A DNA stretch of 64,000 nt from Chloroflexota bacterium (GTDB taxonomy: Bacteria; Chloroflexota; Dormibacteria; Dormibacterales; Dormibacteraceae): positions 1 to 64,000 of the forward strand of contig VBEG01000033.1 of NCBI GenBank assembly GCA_005882115.1. Direction: 5' to 3'. Under the pieces are notes generated by a model. It was not told the DNA's origin, searched no databases, and worked only from the letters and a program-made list of their open reading frames with translations. A program made the position numbers and the translations under genes. This document shows, in pieces, positions 9,081 to 20,687 of the stretch. Position 1 is the first letter of the stretch. Each line of letters starts with the position of its first letter.

Positions 9081-9815
9081 GTGCGCCCACACGTAGCCGA
9101 GCGCCCGCCGATCGTCGAGCTCATTGGGGTGAGCCGAGCCTATGGACAGCGCCATGCCGTTGACGGCATCGAGCTGGCTCTACATCCGGGCGAGCTGACC
9201 CTCCTGGTTGGCCCCAGCGGCGCCGGCAAGACGACCCTTCTGAAGCTGATCAACCGCGAGATCCGCCCCACCGCCGGCGAGGTCTGGGTGGCCGGCATCG
9301 CCGCGCATCGGCTGAAGGCGTCCCACGTCGCCGACCTGCGGCGCAGGGTCGGCGTGGTGTTCCAGGACTACAAGCTCCTGCCCCGGCTGAACGCGATCGA
9401 GAACGTCGCCTTTGGACTCCAGGTAGGCGACCTCCGGATCTCGGACGCAGAGGCGCGGGACCGCTCCCTCGACGCCCTCGAAGCGGTCGGCCTCGGTGAC
9501 CGAGGCGGCGCTTTTCCCGACCAGCTGTCGGGTGGCCAGCAGCAGAGGGTGGCGATCGCGCGCGCGGTGGTCGCCCAGCCGCCGCTTCTGATCGCGGACG
9601 AGCCGACCGGCAACCTCGACCAGGAAACGGCGTGGGAGATCATGGACCTCTTCGAGGACATCGCGGCCTCGGGCACGGCCGTGCTGGTGGCCACCCACAA
9701 CGTCGAGATCGTGACCCGCCTGAAACGGCGCGTGGTGACGCTCGTGGACGGCAGGTTGGTGCGCGACCAGCCGGCTGGGCAGACGGGGAGGATGGCGTGG
9801 CTGGCGTCGTCGTAA
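9081..9815 (+). CDS. ftsE: Cell-division ABC ATPase FtsE
   Basis: This 244-residue ATPase powers the FtsEX complex, which transmits ATP hydrolysis across the membrane to a wall hydrolase at the septum. Walker A is GPSGAGKTTLLK (from residue 44), with Q-loop VGVVFQDYKLLPRL, signature LSGGQQQRVAIARAV, Walker B LLIADEPTGNLD and H-loop VATHN. The FQDYKLL segment is typical of FtsE rather than LolD/MacB. Starts at GTG 9081. The 3' end overlaps ftsX by 19 bases, and ftsX overlaps the M23 gene by 4, so the three are translationally coupled. Confidence 0.93.
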   Translation: MRPHVAERPPIVELIGVSRAYGQRHAVDGIELALHPGELTLLVGPSGAGKTTLLKLINREIRPTAGEVWVAGIAAHRLKASHVADLRRRVGVVFQDYKLLPRLNAIENVAFGLQVGDLRISDAEARDRSLDALEAVGLGDRGGAFPDQLSGGQQQRVAIARAVVAQPPLLIADEPTGNLDQETAWEIMDLFEDIAASGTAVLVATHNVEIVTRLKRRVVTLVDGRLVRDQPAGQTGRMAWLASS

Positions 9816-10744
9816 CGGGCCGGTTCCCGCGACGCAGGTTGATCCAGACGGTCGCGGCCAATCTTGTCCGCCTGGTGTTCGGTTCGGCCGCCCGCAACTG
9901 GGGGCGCAACATCGGGAGCACGGCGCCGGCACTGGGTTCGATGACCCTGCTGCTCCTCATGTCGGGCCTTGTCGGCCTCACAGGTTTCGCCCTGCACAAC
10001 CTGGAGGTGGTCCAGGCACGCGAGGCTTCGCTACTGCACGTCTATCTGCGTGACGATGCCGCCGACCCTGACGTCGTCGCGCTGTGGAACCGCCTGTCGA
10101 GCGACCCGCGGATCGCGAGGGTCACTTACGTTTCGAAGGCCGACGCGCTCGCGAGGGCGCACACGATCCCCGGCCTGCCCGAGCTGGCGAACGCCAGCGA
10201 GAGCAATCCCTTCCCGGCGAGCCTTGACGTTCAGGTCAAGAGCCTCAACGATATGGGAGCGATCGACGCCGTCGTCCGCAACGAGAGCGTCGTCGATCCA
10301 CTGAACCCGACCTCGTACGACCGCGGCGCTTATGAACGCATCCAGGCCGTTCTGTTCGGAATCGCGATCGCCGGCCTTGCGTTTGTGGGGCTGCTCGGAT
10401 TCGTCGCCGTGACCGTGACCATGAACAGCATCAAGGCCGCGATCCTATCCCGGCGCGATGAAATCACGATCATGCAGCTGGTCGGGGCGCCGCGCTGGAT
10501 GGTGCGCGGTCCCTTCGTCGTCGAGGGCGCGATCACCGGCACCCTGGCCGGCCTGGTCGCCGGCGGGGTCACGTTCGGTTTGGCGATGTCGGGTATCGCC
10601 GCGGGATCGCAGTCCTTCACGCAGTTCGCGCCCGGGGTCACCACGACCGTGGCCGCGATTGCGGCTGCCATCGTCATCGGCACCGGCCTCGGCCTCGGCT
10701 CAGGCTCGTCCTTGTTGAGCGTGCGGAGGCACATGGAGTCGTGA
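9797..10744 (+). CDS. ftsX: Cell-division membrane protein FtsX
   Basis: A 315-residue four-TM protein. TM1 is near residues 35-58 (SMTLLLLMSGLVGL). An extracytoplasmic loop of ~110 residues contains the FtsX-typical VYLRDDAADPDV and the YVSKADAL segment. Three TM helices follow, with the conserved cytosolic motif LSRRDEITIMQLVGAPRWMVRGPFV split over two parts. GTG 9797 is the most sensible start, because earlier in-frame codons lie inside ftsE and show no homology. It anchors FtsE and contacts the downstream coiled-coil peptidase outside the membrane. Confidence 0.92.
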   Translation: MAGVVVTGRFPRRRLIQTVAANLVRLVFGSAARNWGRNIGSTAPALGSMTLLLLMSGLVGLTGFALHNLEVVQAREASLLHVYLRDDAADPDVVALWNRLSSDPRIARVTYVSKADALARAHTIPGLPELANASESNPFPASLDVQVKSLNDMGAIDAVVRNESVVDPLNPTSYDRGAYERIQAVLFGIAIAGLAFVGLLGFVAVTVTMNSIKAAILSRRDEITIMQLVGAPRWMVRGPFVVEGAITGTLAGLVAGGVTFGLAMSGIAAGSQSFTQFAPGVTTTVAAIAAAIVIGTGLGLGSGSSLLSVRRHMES

Positions 10745-12003
10745 GGCGCGTGGTCGTCGCCATCGCTCTCTCCTTGCTCGTCCTCGGCGCGGCTCCTGGC
10801 GGCGCGACCGCTGACGGCACGCCGGCCAACCCGCAGCAGCAACTGGCGCTCATCCAGCAGATTCGCGCCCAGCTGGGGAGCAACCTCGCTGATGCGCTGG
10901 CTGCGCAGCAGCAGCTGCGCCTGTCGCTGCAGACCAACTCGGCCCAGCAGCAGCAGGTGCAAGGCAAGATCAGCGACATCGAGGCGAAGATCGGCGCGCT
11001 GGATGACCAGATCGCGGCAGCGCAGCTGCGAGAGACGATCCTCGCGCGCCGCATCGAAACCGAGCGCGCCCAGATCCGCCAGCTCGCGCGAAGCGTCTAC
11101 GAGTCACCAGGATCCGTCTTGCTCGTGCTCGCCCAGTCGCAGAGTCTGAGCGATCTCTTCACGCGCGTCGCCGACCTGAATGTGGCCGGCTCGCGGGCCG
11201 CCGATCTCAAGTCCTCGCTCGCCGCCGATCTCGCGCAGCTAGAACAAGAGCGCGAGGCCGAGCAGGCGGCAAGGGATGAGCAGATCACGCAACGCAATGA
11301 GCTCGATTCGCAGCTGTCGCAGCTGAGAGCCCTGCAGGCGCAGCAGGAGAAATCGATGGCGCAGCTGCAGCAGAAGATCGCGCAAACCCGCTCCGAGCTC
11401 GCACGGCTGAGCCGGCAGTCGGCGCAGCTGGCACAGGCCGTGACGGACATGCTCCAGCAGCAGCAGGACGCGATCATCGCGGCGGCGATGCAGTCGGTGT
11501 GGGCGCAGCTGCAGTTCTGGCTGCAGACGAACAACGTCGGCCAGGTTCCAACCAGCGCCGGCCACTCCACCAAGTACCGCTTCATCTGGCCTGAGCCGCA
11601 AGCGCAGATCTCGCAGCCGTTCGGCCCCAGCACGTTCTGGTTCGAACCCGCCTACGGCCACTACGCCCACTTCCATACCGGCATCGACCTGGTGGAGCCC
11701 TTTGGCTCGCCCGTGTACGCGGCCGACGACGGCATCGTGGCCCTGGTCGGAAGCTCGAGCAGCGGGTACGGGAACTACGTGGTCATCGCTCACTCGGGCG
11801 GCTTCGACACGCTCTACGGACACCTCTCGACCACGCTGGTCAAGTCCGGACAGCGCGTGACCCAGGGGACCGCGGTAGGCCTCGAGGGGTCGACCGGCAA
11901 CTCAACGGGGCCGCATGTGCACTTCGAGCTGCGTGTGGCGCAGAAGCCTGTCGACCCGACGCCTTACCTGCCGCCGGGAGCGCCTTCAGCCTATCGCGGC
12001 TGA
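10741..12003 (+). CDS. EnvC/CwlO-like coiled-coil M23 peptidase, FtsEX partner
   Basis: A 420-residue secreted protein: signal peptide (residues 1-24), a Gln-rich coiled coil (about 30-240) and a C-terminal LytM/M23 domain (about 290-415). All four zinc/catalytic residues are visible: His312 and Asp316 (HTGID), His361 (YGHLS) and His394 (GPHVHFE). E. coli EnvC has lost these residues and only activates amidases. This protein therefore probably cuts peptidoglycan cross-links itself, gated by FtsEX. Start GTG 10741 overlaps the ftsX stop (GTGA). The last 18 bases overlap the convergent GMC oxidoreductase. Confidence 0.9.
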   Translation: MRRVVVAIALSLLVLGAAPGGATADGTPANPQQQLALIQQIRAQLGSNLADALAAQQQLRLSLQTNSAQQQQVQGKISDIEAKIGALDDQIAAAQLRETILARRIETERAQIRQLARSVYESPGSVLLVLAQSQSLSDLFTRVADLNVAGSRAADLKSSLAADLAQLEQEREAEQAARDEQITQRNELDSQLSQLRALQAQQEKSMAQLQQKIAQTRSELARLSRQSAQLAQAVTDMLQQQQDAIIAAAMQSVWAQLQFWLQTNNVGQVPTSAGHSTKYRFIWPEPQAQISQPFGPSTFWFEPAYGHYAHFHTGIDLVEPFGSPVYAADDGIVALVGSSSSGYGNYVVIAHSGGFDTLYGHLSTTLVKSGQRVTQGTAVGLEGSTGNSTGPHVHFELRVAQKPVDPTPYLPPGAPSAYRG

Positions 12004-13617
12004 TCCGACGAGGTCTCCAGAGACCTTCGCCGGCACCTGGCTCATGGCGCGCTCGGCCAGCGCGGTGATGGTGAGGGCTGGATTGACGCCTAGGTTGACC
12101 GGGACCGCCGAACCGTCGACGACGTAGAGGTTGGCGTGGCCGAACACTCGATGCCGGTCATCGCAGACCGCGCTTTCGGGATCGCTTCCGATGACCGCGC
12201 CGCCGAGGATGTGCGCGGTCGATGGGATGTCGAGCAACGCCTCGTTGATCGAGCTGACGGGCCAACCACCGATCTTTTTGGCGACCCGGCGGGCCATATC
12301 GTTGGCGACCGGCAGGTAGGTAGGGTTTCGCTCTCCTCTCGGTAGCGGGTTTCTGGAATCAAGTGTCAGGGTGAACGGCCAGAACCACCTGCGTCTCCGG
12401 ACGAGCTCCAGCTGATTCTCCGCGACCTGCATCACCAGCAGCATGATCGAGCGGCGCGCCCACCCAAAAGGAAGCAGCGAACCCAGGAAGTCGCCTGGTT
12501 TGGTGACGCAGTTGACGATGAAACGCAGTCCTCGAGGAATCCCGGGACCGCCGTCGGTCAGTGGTTTGGCAAGCAGGCCGATCAAGTCGGAACCTCGGGG
12601 GTACCGCACCGGTTGGATGTGCGTGACATCGTCTGGGTCAATGCCTGACGTGATCGCGACGCCCTCCGTGAAATCGACCGTCTTGCTGCGCGAGGTTGCC
12701 CCGACGATCGCCTCGCTGTTCGTGCGAACGCGCCGGCCGAGCGCTGGCGAAAGTGCCGGCAGGGACCCGCGTTCGCGTGCACGCAAAAGGAGGTCGACCG
12801 TGCCGAGAACGCCCGCGGCCAGTATGACGATGGGGGCGCTCCACTCTTTCCTGTCGCGGGCCAGGACCGCCGTGCTGCGAACACTCGTAAGGGTGTAATG
12901 ACCGTCGTTTTCCTGCCGGAGCGCGTCCACCCTAGTTTCCGGAAAGATCCGCGCCCCGCGCTTCTCGGCCAGGTAGAGGTAGTTCTTGTCCAGCGTGTTC
13001 TTGGCGTTGTGGCGGCAGCCGACCATGCATCCTCCGCAAAACACACATCCCGACCGCGCAGGACCCTCGCCGCCGAAGTAGGGGTCGGGGACCTCCTTTC
13101 CCGGCTCGCCGAAAAAGACGGCGACGTCGGTTCGCCGGAAAGTTCCGCCCTTGCCGATCTCCTCCGCGCACTCCCTCAAGACTCGATCGGCCTCGGTGAG
13201 CCGTGGATTGGTCGCGGCGCCCAGCATCCGCTTTGCCGTGACGTAGTGCGGTGCGAGCGCCTCTTCCCAGTCCCGGCCTGAAGGCCATTCGGTATGCCTG
13301 AATACGTCGGCTCGGGGAACCGGAAGCGTGTTCGCGTAAACGAGGCTTCCGCCGCCGACGCCGGCACCGGAGCCGACGAGGACGTCACTCAGCAGAGTCA
13401 GACGCAGGATGCCATGGCAAAAGACCTTCGGCATCCACAGCGAGCGCCGAACGTTCCAGTTGGTGAGCGGAAAATCCTCGGTCGCGAAGCGCTTTCCCGC
13501 CTCGAGAACGGCAACTCGATAGCCCTTCTCGGCCAGGCGAAGGGCGGCGACCGAGCCGCCAAACCCAGAGCCGACGATCAATACGTCGTATCCGTCGACC
13601 AACTTCACGGGAGGCAT
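11986..13617 (-). CDS. GMC-family FAD oxidoreductase (cholesterol-oxidase-like)
   Basis: A 543-residue flavoprotein. The dinucleotide-binding motif GSGFGGSVAALRLAEKGYRV stands at the N-terminus. The FAD-clamp segment is GSGAGVGGGSLVYANT, and the C-terminal signature includes HILGGAVIG, LYVVDGSAVP and NPALTITALAERA. A Cys cluster (CVFCGGCMVGC, about residue 190) is typical of the cholesterol-oxidase-like subgroup. It oxidises an alcohol or sterol-like substrate that cannot be specified. No Tat signal is seen. ATG 13617 has a GGAG-like site before it, and a TTG nine codons upstream is less likely. It stands alone on its strand. Confidence 0.85.
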   Translation of the reverse strand: MPPVKLVDGYDVLIVGSGFGGSVAALRLAEKGYRVAVLEAGKRFATEDFPLTNWNVRRSLWMPKVFCHGILRLTLLSDVLVGSGAGVGGGSLVYANTLPVPRADVFRHTEWPSGRDWEEALAPHYVTAKRMLGAATNPRLTEADRVLRECAEEIGKGGTFRRTDVAVFFGEPGKEVPDPYFGGEGPARSGCVFCGGCMVGCRHNAKNTLDKNYLYLAEKRGARIFPETRVDALRQENDGHYTLTSVRSTAVLARDRKEWSAPIVILAAGVLGTVDLLLRARERGSLPALSPALGRRVRTNSEAIVGATSRSKTVDFTEGVAITSGIDPDDVTHIQPVRYPRGSDLIGLLAKPLTDGGPGIPRGLRFIVNCVTKPGDFLGSLLPFGWARRSIMLLVMQVAENQLELVRRRRWFWPFTLTLDSRNPLPRGERNPTYLPVANDMARRVAKKIGGWPVSSINEALLDIPSTAHILGGAVIGSDPESAVCDDRHRVFGHANLYVVDGSAVPVNLGVNPALTITALAERAMSQVPAKVSGDLVGSAAIG

Positions 13618-13693
13618 GCTCCGCCGACCGCCCAACCATGTCAATCAGCAGTCAGGGTGCGTGGTTCTGTGATCTGTCGTAAATTCCGATGCG

Positions 13694-14011
13694 ATGTCAA
13701 CTTCGGTGCAGACCAAGCGATATCGCGCCTCGTGGAACGGCGCTGTCATTGCGGAGAGCTCTAACACCACCGTTGTCGAGGGCAACCAGTACTTTCCGGT
13801 CGATGACGTGAGGAGCGAGCACCTGAGGCCGAGCGAGACGCACACCACCTGTCACTGGAAGGGTGTCGCCAGCTACTACGACGTGGTCGTCGGCGACACC
13901 GTCAATCGCGACGCCGCCTGGTACTACCCAGAGCCCAGCAAGGCGGCGGAGCGCGTGCGAGACCGGATCGCCTTCTGGAGGGGCGTCAAGGTCGTTCAGG
14001 TCGCGGGGTAA
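13694..14011 (+). CDS. DUF427 family protein
   Basis: This 105-residue protein matches the DUF427 family in length and pattern: RYRASWNGAVIAES near the start, YFPVDDV, HTTCHWKGVASYYDVVVGD in the centre and the end block AAWYYPEPSKAA. The central Thr-x-Cys-x-Trp-Lys-Gly and the Tyr/Asp positions are the conserved core. The family is small and of unknown enzymatic function, common in actinobacteria and proteobacteria. It is divergent from the GMC gene, with only ~75 bases between starts. Confidence 0.88.
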   Translation: MSTSVQTKRYRASWNGAVIAESSNTTVVEGNQYFPVDDVRSEHLRPSETHTTCHWKGVASYYDVVVGDTVNRDAAWYYPEPSKAAERVRDRIAFWRGVKVVQVAG

Positions 14012-14077
14012 GGCCTCGCACCAGGCCGGCGGCGGCCGGCGGCCCGGGAGAGAAACCACCCCGGCCACCGATGATTG

Positions 14078-16169
<2,092 letters not shown>

Positions 16170-16177
<8 letters not shown>

Positions 16178-17900
16178 CGGAGGGTTCAGTTTCCACGATC
16201 GCGACGCTCGAGGGCGGCAGGCACAGCGTCCCCCCGTCTTGTCGGATGGACGGGTCAGAGGCCATCGCGAGCCGATCGTGCTCGGCGATCTCGAGCTGCC
16301 AGTCGCTCTGGCCCAGGTTGACGCGGACCATCAGACCGTCACGGGCGAACGAGATTCTGCCCGCGCTATCGTCTACCTCGACGGCCACGGTCTTGGCCGG
16401 CGGCAGGCCACGCCGCAGCGCAATCAGGGAGCGGTACCAGTCGAGCATGTCGGCGTGCGCATGCTCGTCGACCTCCTCCCACCTGAGCCTCGATCGCTCG
16501 AACGTCGCACGGTCCTGTGGATCGGGGATGAGCTCGGACCGCCAGCCGAACGCCTCGAACTCGCGGCGGCGTCCCTCTGACACCGCCCGGCCGAGCTCCG
16601 GGTCGGCGTGGTCGGTGAAGTACTGAAACGGAGTGCTCGCGGCCCATTCCTCGCCCTGGAATACCAGCGGGGTGAAGGGCGAGGTCAGCAGGAGGGCGGC
16701 CGCGATCTTCAAGCGGGCATGGTCGACCAGCGCCGCCAGGCGATCCCCGACGGCGCGATTGCCGACCTGATCGTGATTCTGGACGGCGACCACGAAGGTG
16801 TGCGGGGCAAGCCCGGCCGGCGACCGGCCGCGGAACTTCTTGCGCCGTTCCGACCACGCTCCGTCGAAGACCCAGGCCTGGCGGAGCGCCTTGCCGAGCT
16901 GCTCCCACGAGCCGAAGTCGGCGTAGTAGCCTGCCCGCTCGCCGGTCAGCACGGCGTGCACGGCGTGATGCCAGTCGTCCGCCCAGGCCGCGTCGAGACC
17001 ATAACCACCCTCATCGCCGCCGCGGACCAATCGCGGCTCGTTTAGGTTTGACTCCGCGATCACGACGGTGGACCGCCCGAGCTCGGCCCCCAACCGGTGG
17101 ACCTCCTCCGGGATCGCCTCCAGAATGTGGACCGACGATTCGTCGGCGATGGCTTGGATCGCGTCGAGCCGGAGCCCGTCGGTGTGGTAGTCGCGAATCC
17201 ACATCGCCGCGTTGTCGAGCACGAAGGCGCGAACTTCCTCGCTCGCGTCGCCGTCGAAGTTGAGCGTCTCGCCCCAGAAAGTGCGGTGGCGCTCGCTGAA
17301 GTAGGGCCCGAACTCCGACAGGAAGTTGCCGGCCGGTCCGAGATGGTTGTAGACGACGTCCAGGATCACAGCCAGCCCAGACTGGTGGCTAGCGTCGACA
17401 AAGCGCTTCAAGCCGTCTGGCCCTCCGTACGCATGATGCGGCGCAAAGAGGTCGACGCCGTCATATCCCCAGCCACGGCTGCCTGAGAACTCGGCGACCG
17501 GCATCAGCTCGACCATGTCGACGCCGAGCTCGACAAGGTGCGGCAGCCGTTCGACTGCTCCGTCGAACGTCCCCTGCGGCGAGAAGGTGCCGACGTGCAG
17601 CTCGTAGATGACCGACCCCGCGAGCGGCCGTCCCGTCCAGCCAGAGTCGGCCCATCGGTAGACCTGGTGATCGACGACCGCGGAAAGCCCGAAGACACCG
17701 TCAGGCTGGAAGGCGGAACGAGGATCAGGGCGGGTCTCCCCGCCGTCGAGCGCGAAGCCGTAGCGCGCTCCCGGGGCGGCATCGACGTCAGGCGCCGTCC
17801 ACCAGCCGCCTTCGCCCCGCGTCATCGCGGTGCGTAGGCTCCCGAGGACGAGATCCAAGCGTTGCGTGTCGGGCGCCCACACGGCGAAGCGATGCGTCAC
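16170..17900 (-). CDS. treZ: Malto-oligosyltrehalose trehalohydrolase
   Basis: A 576-residue GH13 enzyme that releases trehalose from maltooligosyl-trehalose made by TreY. The N-terminal beta domain starts [18 protein letters not shown]. Barrel motifs include [16 protein letters not shown], Asp246 (GLRLDAIQ), Glu283 ([10 protein letters not shown]) and Asp377 (QNHDQVGNR). The start GTG 17900 overlaps the treY stop as GTGA. Longer in-frame upstream codons lie inside treY and lack homology. Third gene of the trehalose run. Confidence 0.93.
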
Positions 17901-20353
17901 AAGTCTTCGCGAGTCATCACTGCGACTGGGAAGTCTTCGAGCAGGTCGCGGATTGCGGTGGCGCGTCCGCCCTGGACGTGTTGCTCGGTGAAGATGTTCG
18001 TCCACGACCCGTCTGGCAGATCCAGCTCGGTGTCTGCCCAGTCGCCGCTGAGCGACGCCACCAGGCGCGGCACCACGACGAGCAGCGACTCGCGCGCGAA
18101 GCAGACGGCATGGCGGGCCTTCGCACCGCTCGCGTCGAGGGGCGTGTATACGCGGCTTGCGAACACATCAGGTCGGCGCGCACGCTCGCGGAGAAGCCGA
18201 CCGATCAGCCACAGCTTGGGCGCGCCTTCGTCGGCCATAGCCTGCACTCCGGCGGCGTCGAGACCGACAACCGTTTCCAGCAGGCTCTGTCTGATCTCGT
18301 AGTCAACTGGCTCTCGATTGTCGGGGTCGACCAGGGTGAGGTTCCACAGCTCGGTTCCCTGGTAGAGATCCGGTATTCCCGGGCATGTGAGCAGCAGCGC
18401 CGTCTGGGCCAGCGAGGTGATGCGTCCCCTCGCGACGAGCTGGTTCCGGCCCAGGAACGACTCGAGGTCGCTGGTGAACTCCGCGTCCGAGAGGATGCTC
18501 GCAGCGAACTGCGCGACGGCGTCCTCGTAGGTCGTCACGGGATCCACCCAGGAGGTGTGCACCTTGGCCTCGCGCGCCGCCTTCTGGAGAAATTGCACGA
18601 GGCGCTCAGCGTGGAGCGGCCAGGCGCCGACCAGCGTCTGGTAGCTGAGGTACTCGAGGTTGCGGTCCGGGTACCCCTGCGTTCGGTAACGATCATTGTG
18701 CTCGGCCCACCTGCGCACGGCAGCCTCCCACTCGCCGGGGATCTCCGAGAGCACATCGAGCCGTGCTCGAACATCACCGCTTCGCTTGGTGTCGTGGGTG
18801 GAGAGGGTCAGCATCGTGGCCGGCCAGGCACGCGCAGTCCGATCGCACCACGCGTGAAACTTTTCGGTCGACCAGCCGAATGTCCCTGGGTCGCCGCCGA
18901 CCTCGTTCAGCGAGATGAGGCGGTGATAGCGATAGAACGCAGTATCCTCGACGCCCTTTGCCATCACGGACGGGGTGAACTGCTGAAATCGCGCGGTGAA
19001 CTCGGCATGCCGCTCGCTCGCGGGCTTGGTCAGCAGCAGGTCTCGGATCAGGTTGAGCAGATCGGGATCGATGTCCGGCCGCCGGCGGGCCGCCTCGTCA
19101 ATGGCGAGCCCCACCTCGCGCACATCGGCCTCGCCGGCGGGCGATTCGGGACCTGCGTAGGTCCGGTAAACGCGAAAGGCCGTCGCCAGTTCACGAATCG
19201 CGTTGGAAAGCTCGCGCCGGGTCCGGTCGCGGTGCTTCCAATCGGCGTCGCATATCTCGACCAGCAAAGTGGCAAGTCGCTCTAGATCGGGGGCGAGCTC
19301 GGTGTGCGTGATCTCGAGCTTGCAGGTCCGGACGACGTCAGTGTAGGGCTGGGTCTCGCCGCTGAAGGCGTGGTAGAGGGCGGTCATTGCAGGCTCGTGG
19401 TCGGGGTCGACGAACAGTCCGTCGACGGCAGCGATGAACTCATAGCCGGTCGTGCCCTGAACCTCGAACGATGCCGGCAGCTGCTCGTCGGGAGCAAGGA
19501 TCTTCTCGACCACGATGTACGCGTCCGGCGCCGCGCGGCGAAGTCGCCGTAGGTAACCCACCGGGTCGCGGAGACCGTCGATGTGGTCGACGCGCAACCC
19601 GTCCACGAGCCCTTTCGCGACCAGGTCGAGGATCAGCCGGTGGCTGTCATCGAACACGTGCTGCCGCTCCATGCGCAGGCCGATGAGGCTGTCGACGGTG
19701 AAGAATCGCCTGTAGTTGAGCTCTTCCTGCGCGCTGCGCCAGTATTCGAGCCGGTAGTGCTGGCGCTCCAGCAGCAGGTCGAACGCGTCTGGGTCCTTCT
19801 GGATCCCGTCCAGGTCGAGGTTCTCGACCGAGTCGGGTGAGATGGGGAAGAGCACGTCCTGGTAGCGGACGACAAGGCCCTCGTCGCGGCGCTCGAGGCT
19901 CAGCTCGCGGTCGGCCAGTTCGCGGCCATAGCGGTCGTTGAGCACGCCCAGCACGACCTTGTCCCTGATGGTGGAGGACGACGGCTTCCAGTCGACGTCG
20001 AAGTAGCCGGCGTAGGGGCTCGACCGGCCGCGGAGCAAGAGGTCCCACCACCATGGGTTGCCCGGCGTTGCGGTTGCCATGTGGTTGGGCACGATGTCGA
20101 CCACGATCCCCATCGAGCGTGGCTTCAGCGCTTCGCCGAGGCGATCGAGTCCTTTTGAGCCTCCCAGCTCCGCGCTGATCCGAGTCGGATCCACGATGTC
20201 GTAACCGTGCCGGCTGCCGGGTGCGGCCTGCAGCAGCGGCGAGGCGTAGAGGTGGGAGACGCCCACCGCGGCCAGGTAGCCGGCGAGCCCGGCGGCGCCG
20301 GCGAGGTCGAAGCCGGCAGAGAGCTGGACCCGGTAGGTTGCGCGAGGCGTCAC
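17897..20353 (-). CDS. treY: Malto-oligosyltrehalose synthase
   Basis: An 818-residue GH13 enzyme that isomerises the reducing-end alpha-1,4 bond of malto-oligosaccharides into alpha,alpha-1,1. The start at GTG 20353 gives the family N-terminus PRATYRVQLSAGFDLAGA. The barrel continues with LYASPLLQAAPGSRHGYDI and IVDIVPNHMA, and the probable nucleophile is Asp256 (GLRVDHIDGLRDP). VEKILAPDEQLP and GVEDTAFYRYHRL are TreY signatures. The length is within the family range. It follows a small membrane-protein gene by 10 bases and overlaps treZ by 4. Confidence 0.93.
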   Translation of the reverse strand: MTPRATYRVQLSAGFDLAGAAGLAGYLAAVGVSHLYASPLLQAAPGSRHGYDIVDPTRISAELGGSKGLDRLGEALKPRSMGIVVDIVPNHMATATPGNPWWWDLLLRGRSSPYAGYFDVDWKPSSSTIRDKVVLGVLNDRYGRELADRELSLERRDEGLVVRYQDVLFPISPDSVENLDLDGIQKDPDAFDLLLERQHYRLEYWRSAQEELNYRRFFTVDSLIGLRMERQHVFDDSHRLILDLVAKGLVDGLRVDHIDGLRDPVGYLRRLRRAAPDAYIVVEKILAPDEQLPASFEVQGTTGYEFIAAVDGLFVDPDHEPAMTALYHAFSGETQPYTDVVRTCKLEITHTELAPDLERLATLLVEICDADWKHRDRTRRELSNAIRELATAFRVYRTYAGPESPAGEADVREVGLAIDEAARRRPDIDPDLLNLIRDLLLTKPASERHAEFTARFQQFTPSVMAKGVEDTAFYRYHRLISLNEVGGDPGTFGWSTEKFHAWCDRTARAWPATMLTLSTHDTKRSGDVRARLDVLSEIPGEWEAAVRRWAEHNDRYRTQGYPDRNLEYLSYQTLVGAWPLHAERLVQFLQKAAREAKVHTSWVDPVTTYEDAVAQFAASILSDAEFTSDLESFLGRNQLVARGRITSLAQTALLLTCPGIPDLYQGTELWNLTLVDPDNREPVDYEIRQSLLETVVGLDAAGVQAMADEGAPKLWLIGRLLRERARRPDVFASRVYTPLDASGAKARHAVCFARESLLVVVPRLVASLSGDWADTELDLPDGSWTNIFTEQHVQGGRATAIRDLLEDFPVAVMTREDL

Positions 20354-20363
20354 GAGTTCGGCC

Positions 20364-20651
20364 CTAACGCTCGCCCGCGCGCGGACTGTCGTCAGGGTCG
20401 CGGCCGGCGACCAGGAACACGATGAGCAAGGCCACAGCGACTGCGGGAGGGCCGTATTCCGCCATCGGCCCGTTGGGAAACAGCAGACCGACAACCGTCG
20501 AAAAGGCGACGTAGACACCGCCGAGGATGAGCACGATGCGAAGCCTGCGCGCCGCGAAGCGAAGCTGCCTGCGGAGTCCTCCCGGCCGCAGCGACAGCAC
20601 AGAAACGCTCAGGGCGACGAGCAGCAGGAGGCCGAGGACGAAGGCTCGCAC
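20364..20651 (-). CDS. Small two-TM membrane protein ahead of treY
   Basis: A 95-residue reading frame with a hydrophobic helix at residues 1-20 (FVLGLLLLVALSVSVL) and a second region near 35-60 (IVLILGGVYVAFSTVVGLLF). A third apolar stretch is near 68-84, and the tail is acidic/basic. It starts at GTG 20651, 36 bases after the sensor kinase stop, and ends 10 bases before treY, so it probably belongs to the same transcript. No family is recognised. It could equally be a chance frame, but the hydrophobic pattern and position favour a gene. Confidence 0.55.
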   Translation of the reverse strand: MRAFVLGLLLLVALSVSVLSLRPGGLRRQLRFAARRLRIVLILGGVYVAFSTVVGLLFPNGPMAEYGPPAVAVALLIVFLVAGRDPDDSPRAGER

Positions 20652-20687
20652 AGCGCGAGGGTAACGCCATCGGCAAAAGGCGGCAGG

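Noticed and set aside
17978-19285. Long plus-strand open frame (435 codons) opposite treY
   Set aside because: Antisense to TreY, whose family motifs are certain; composition typical of a shadow frame.
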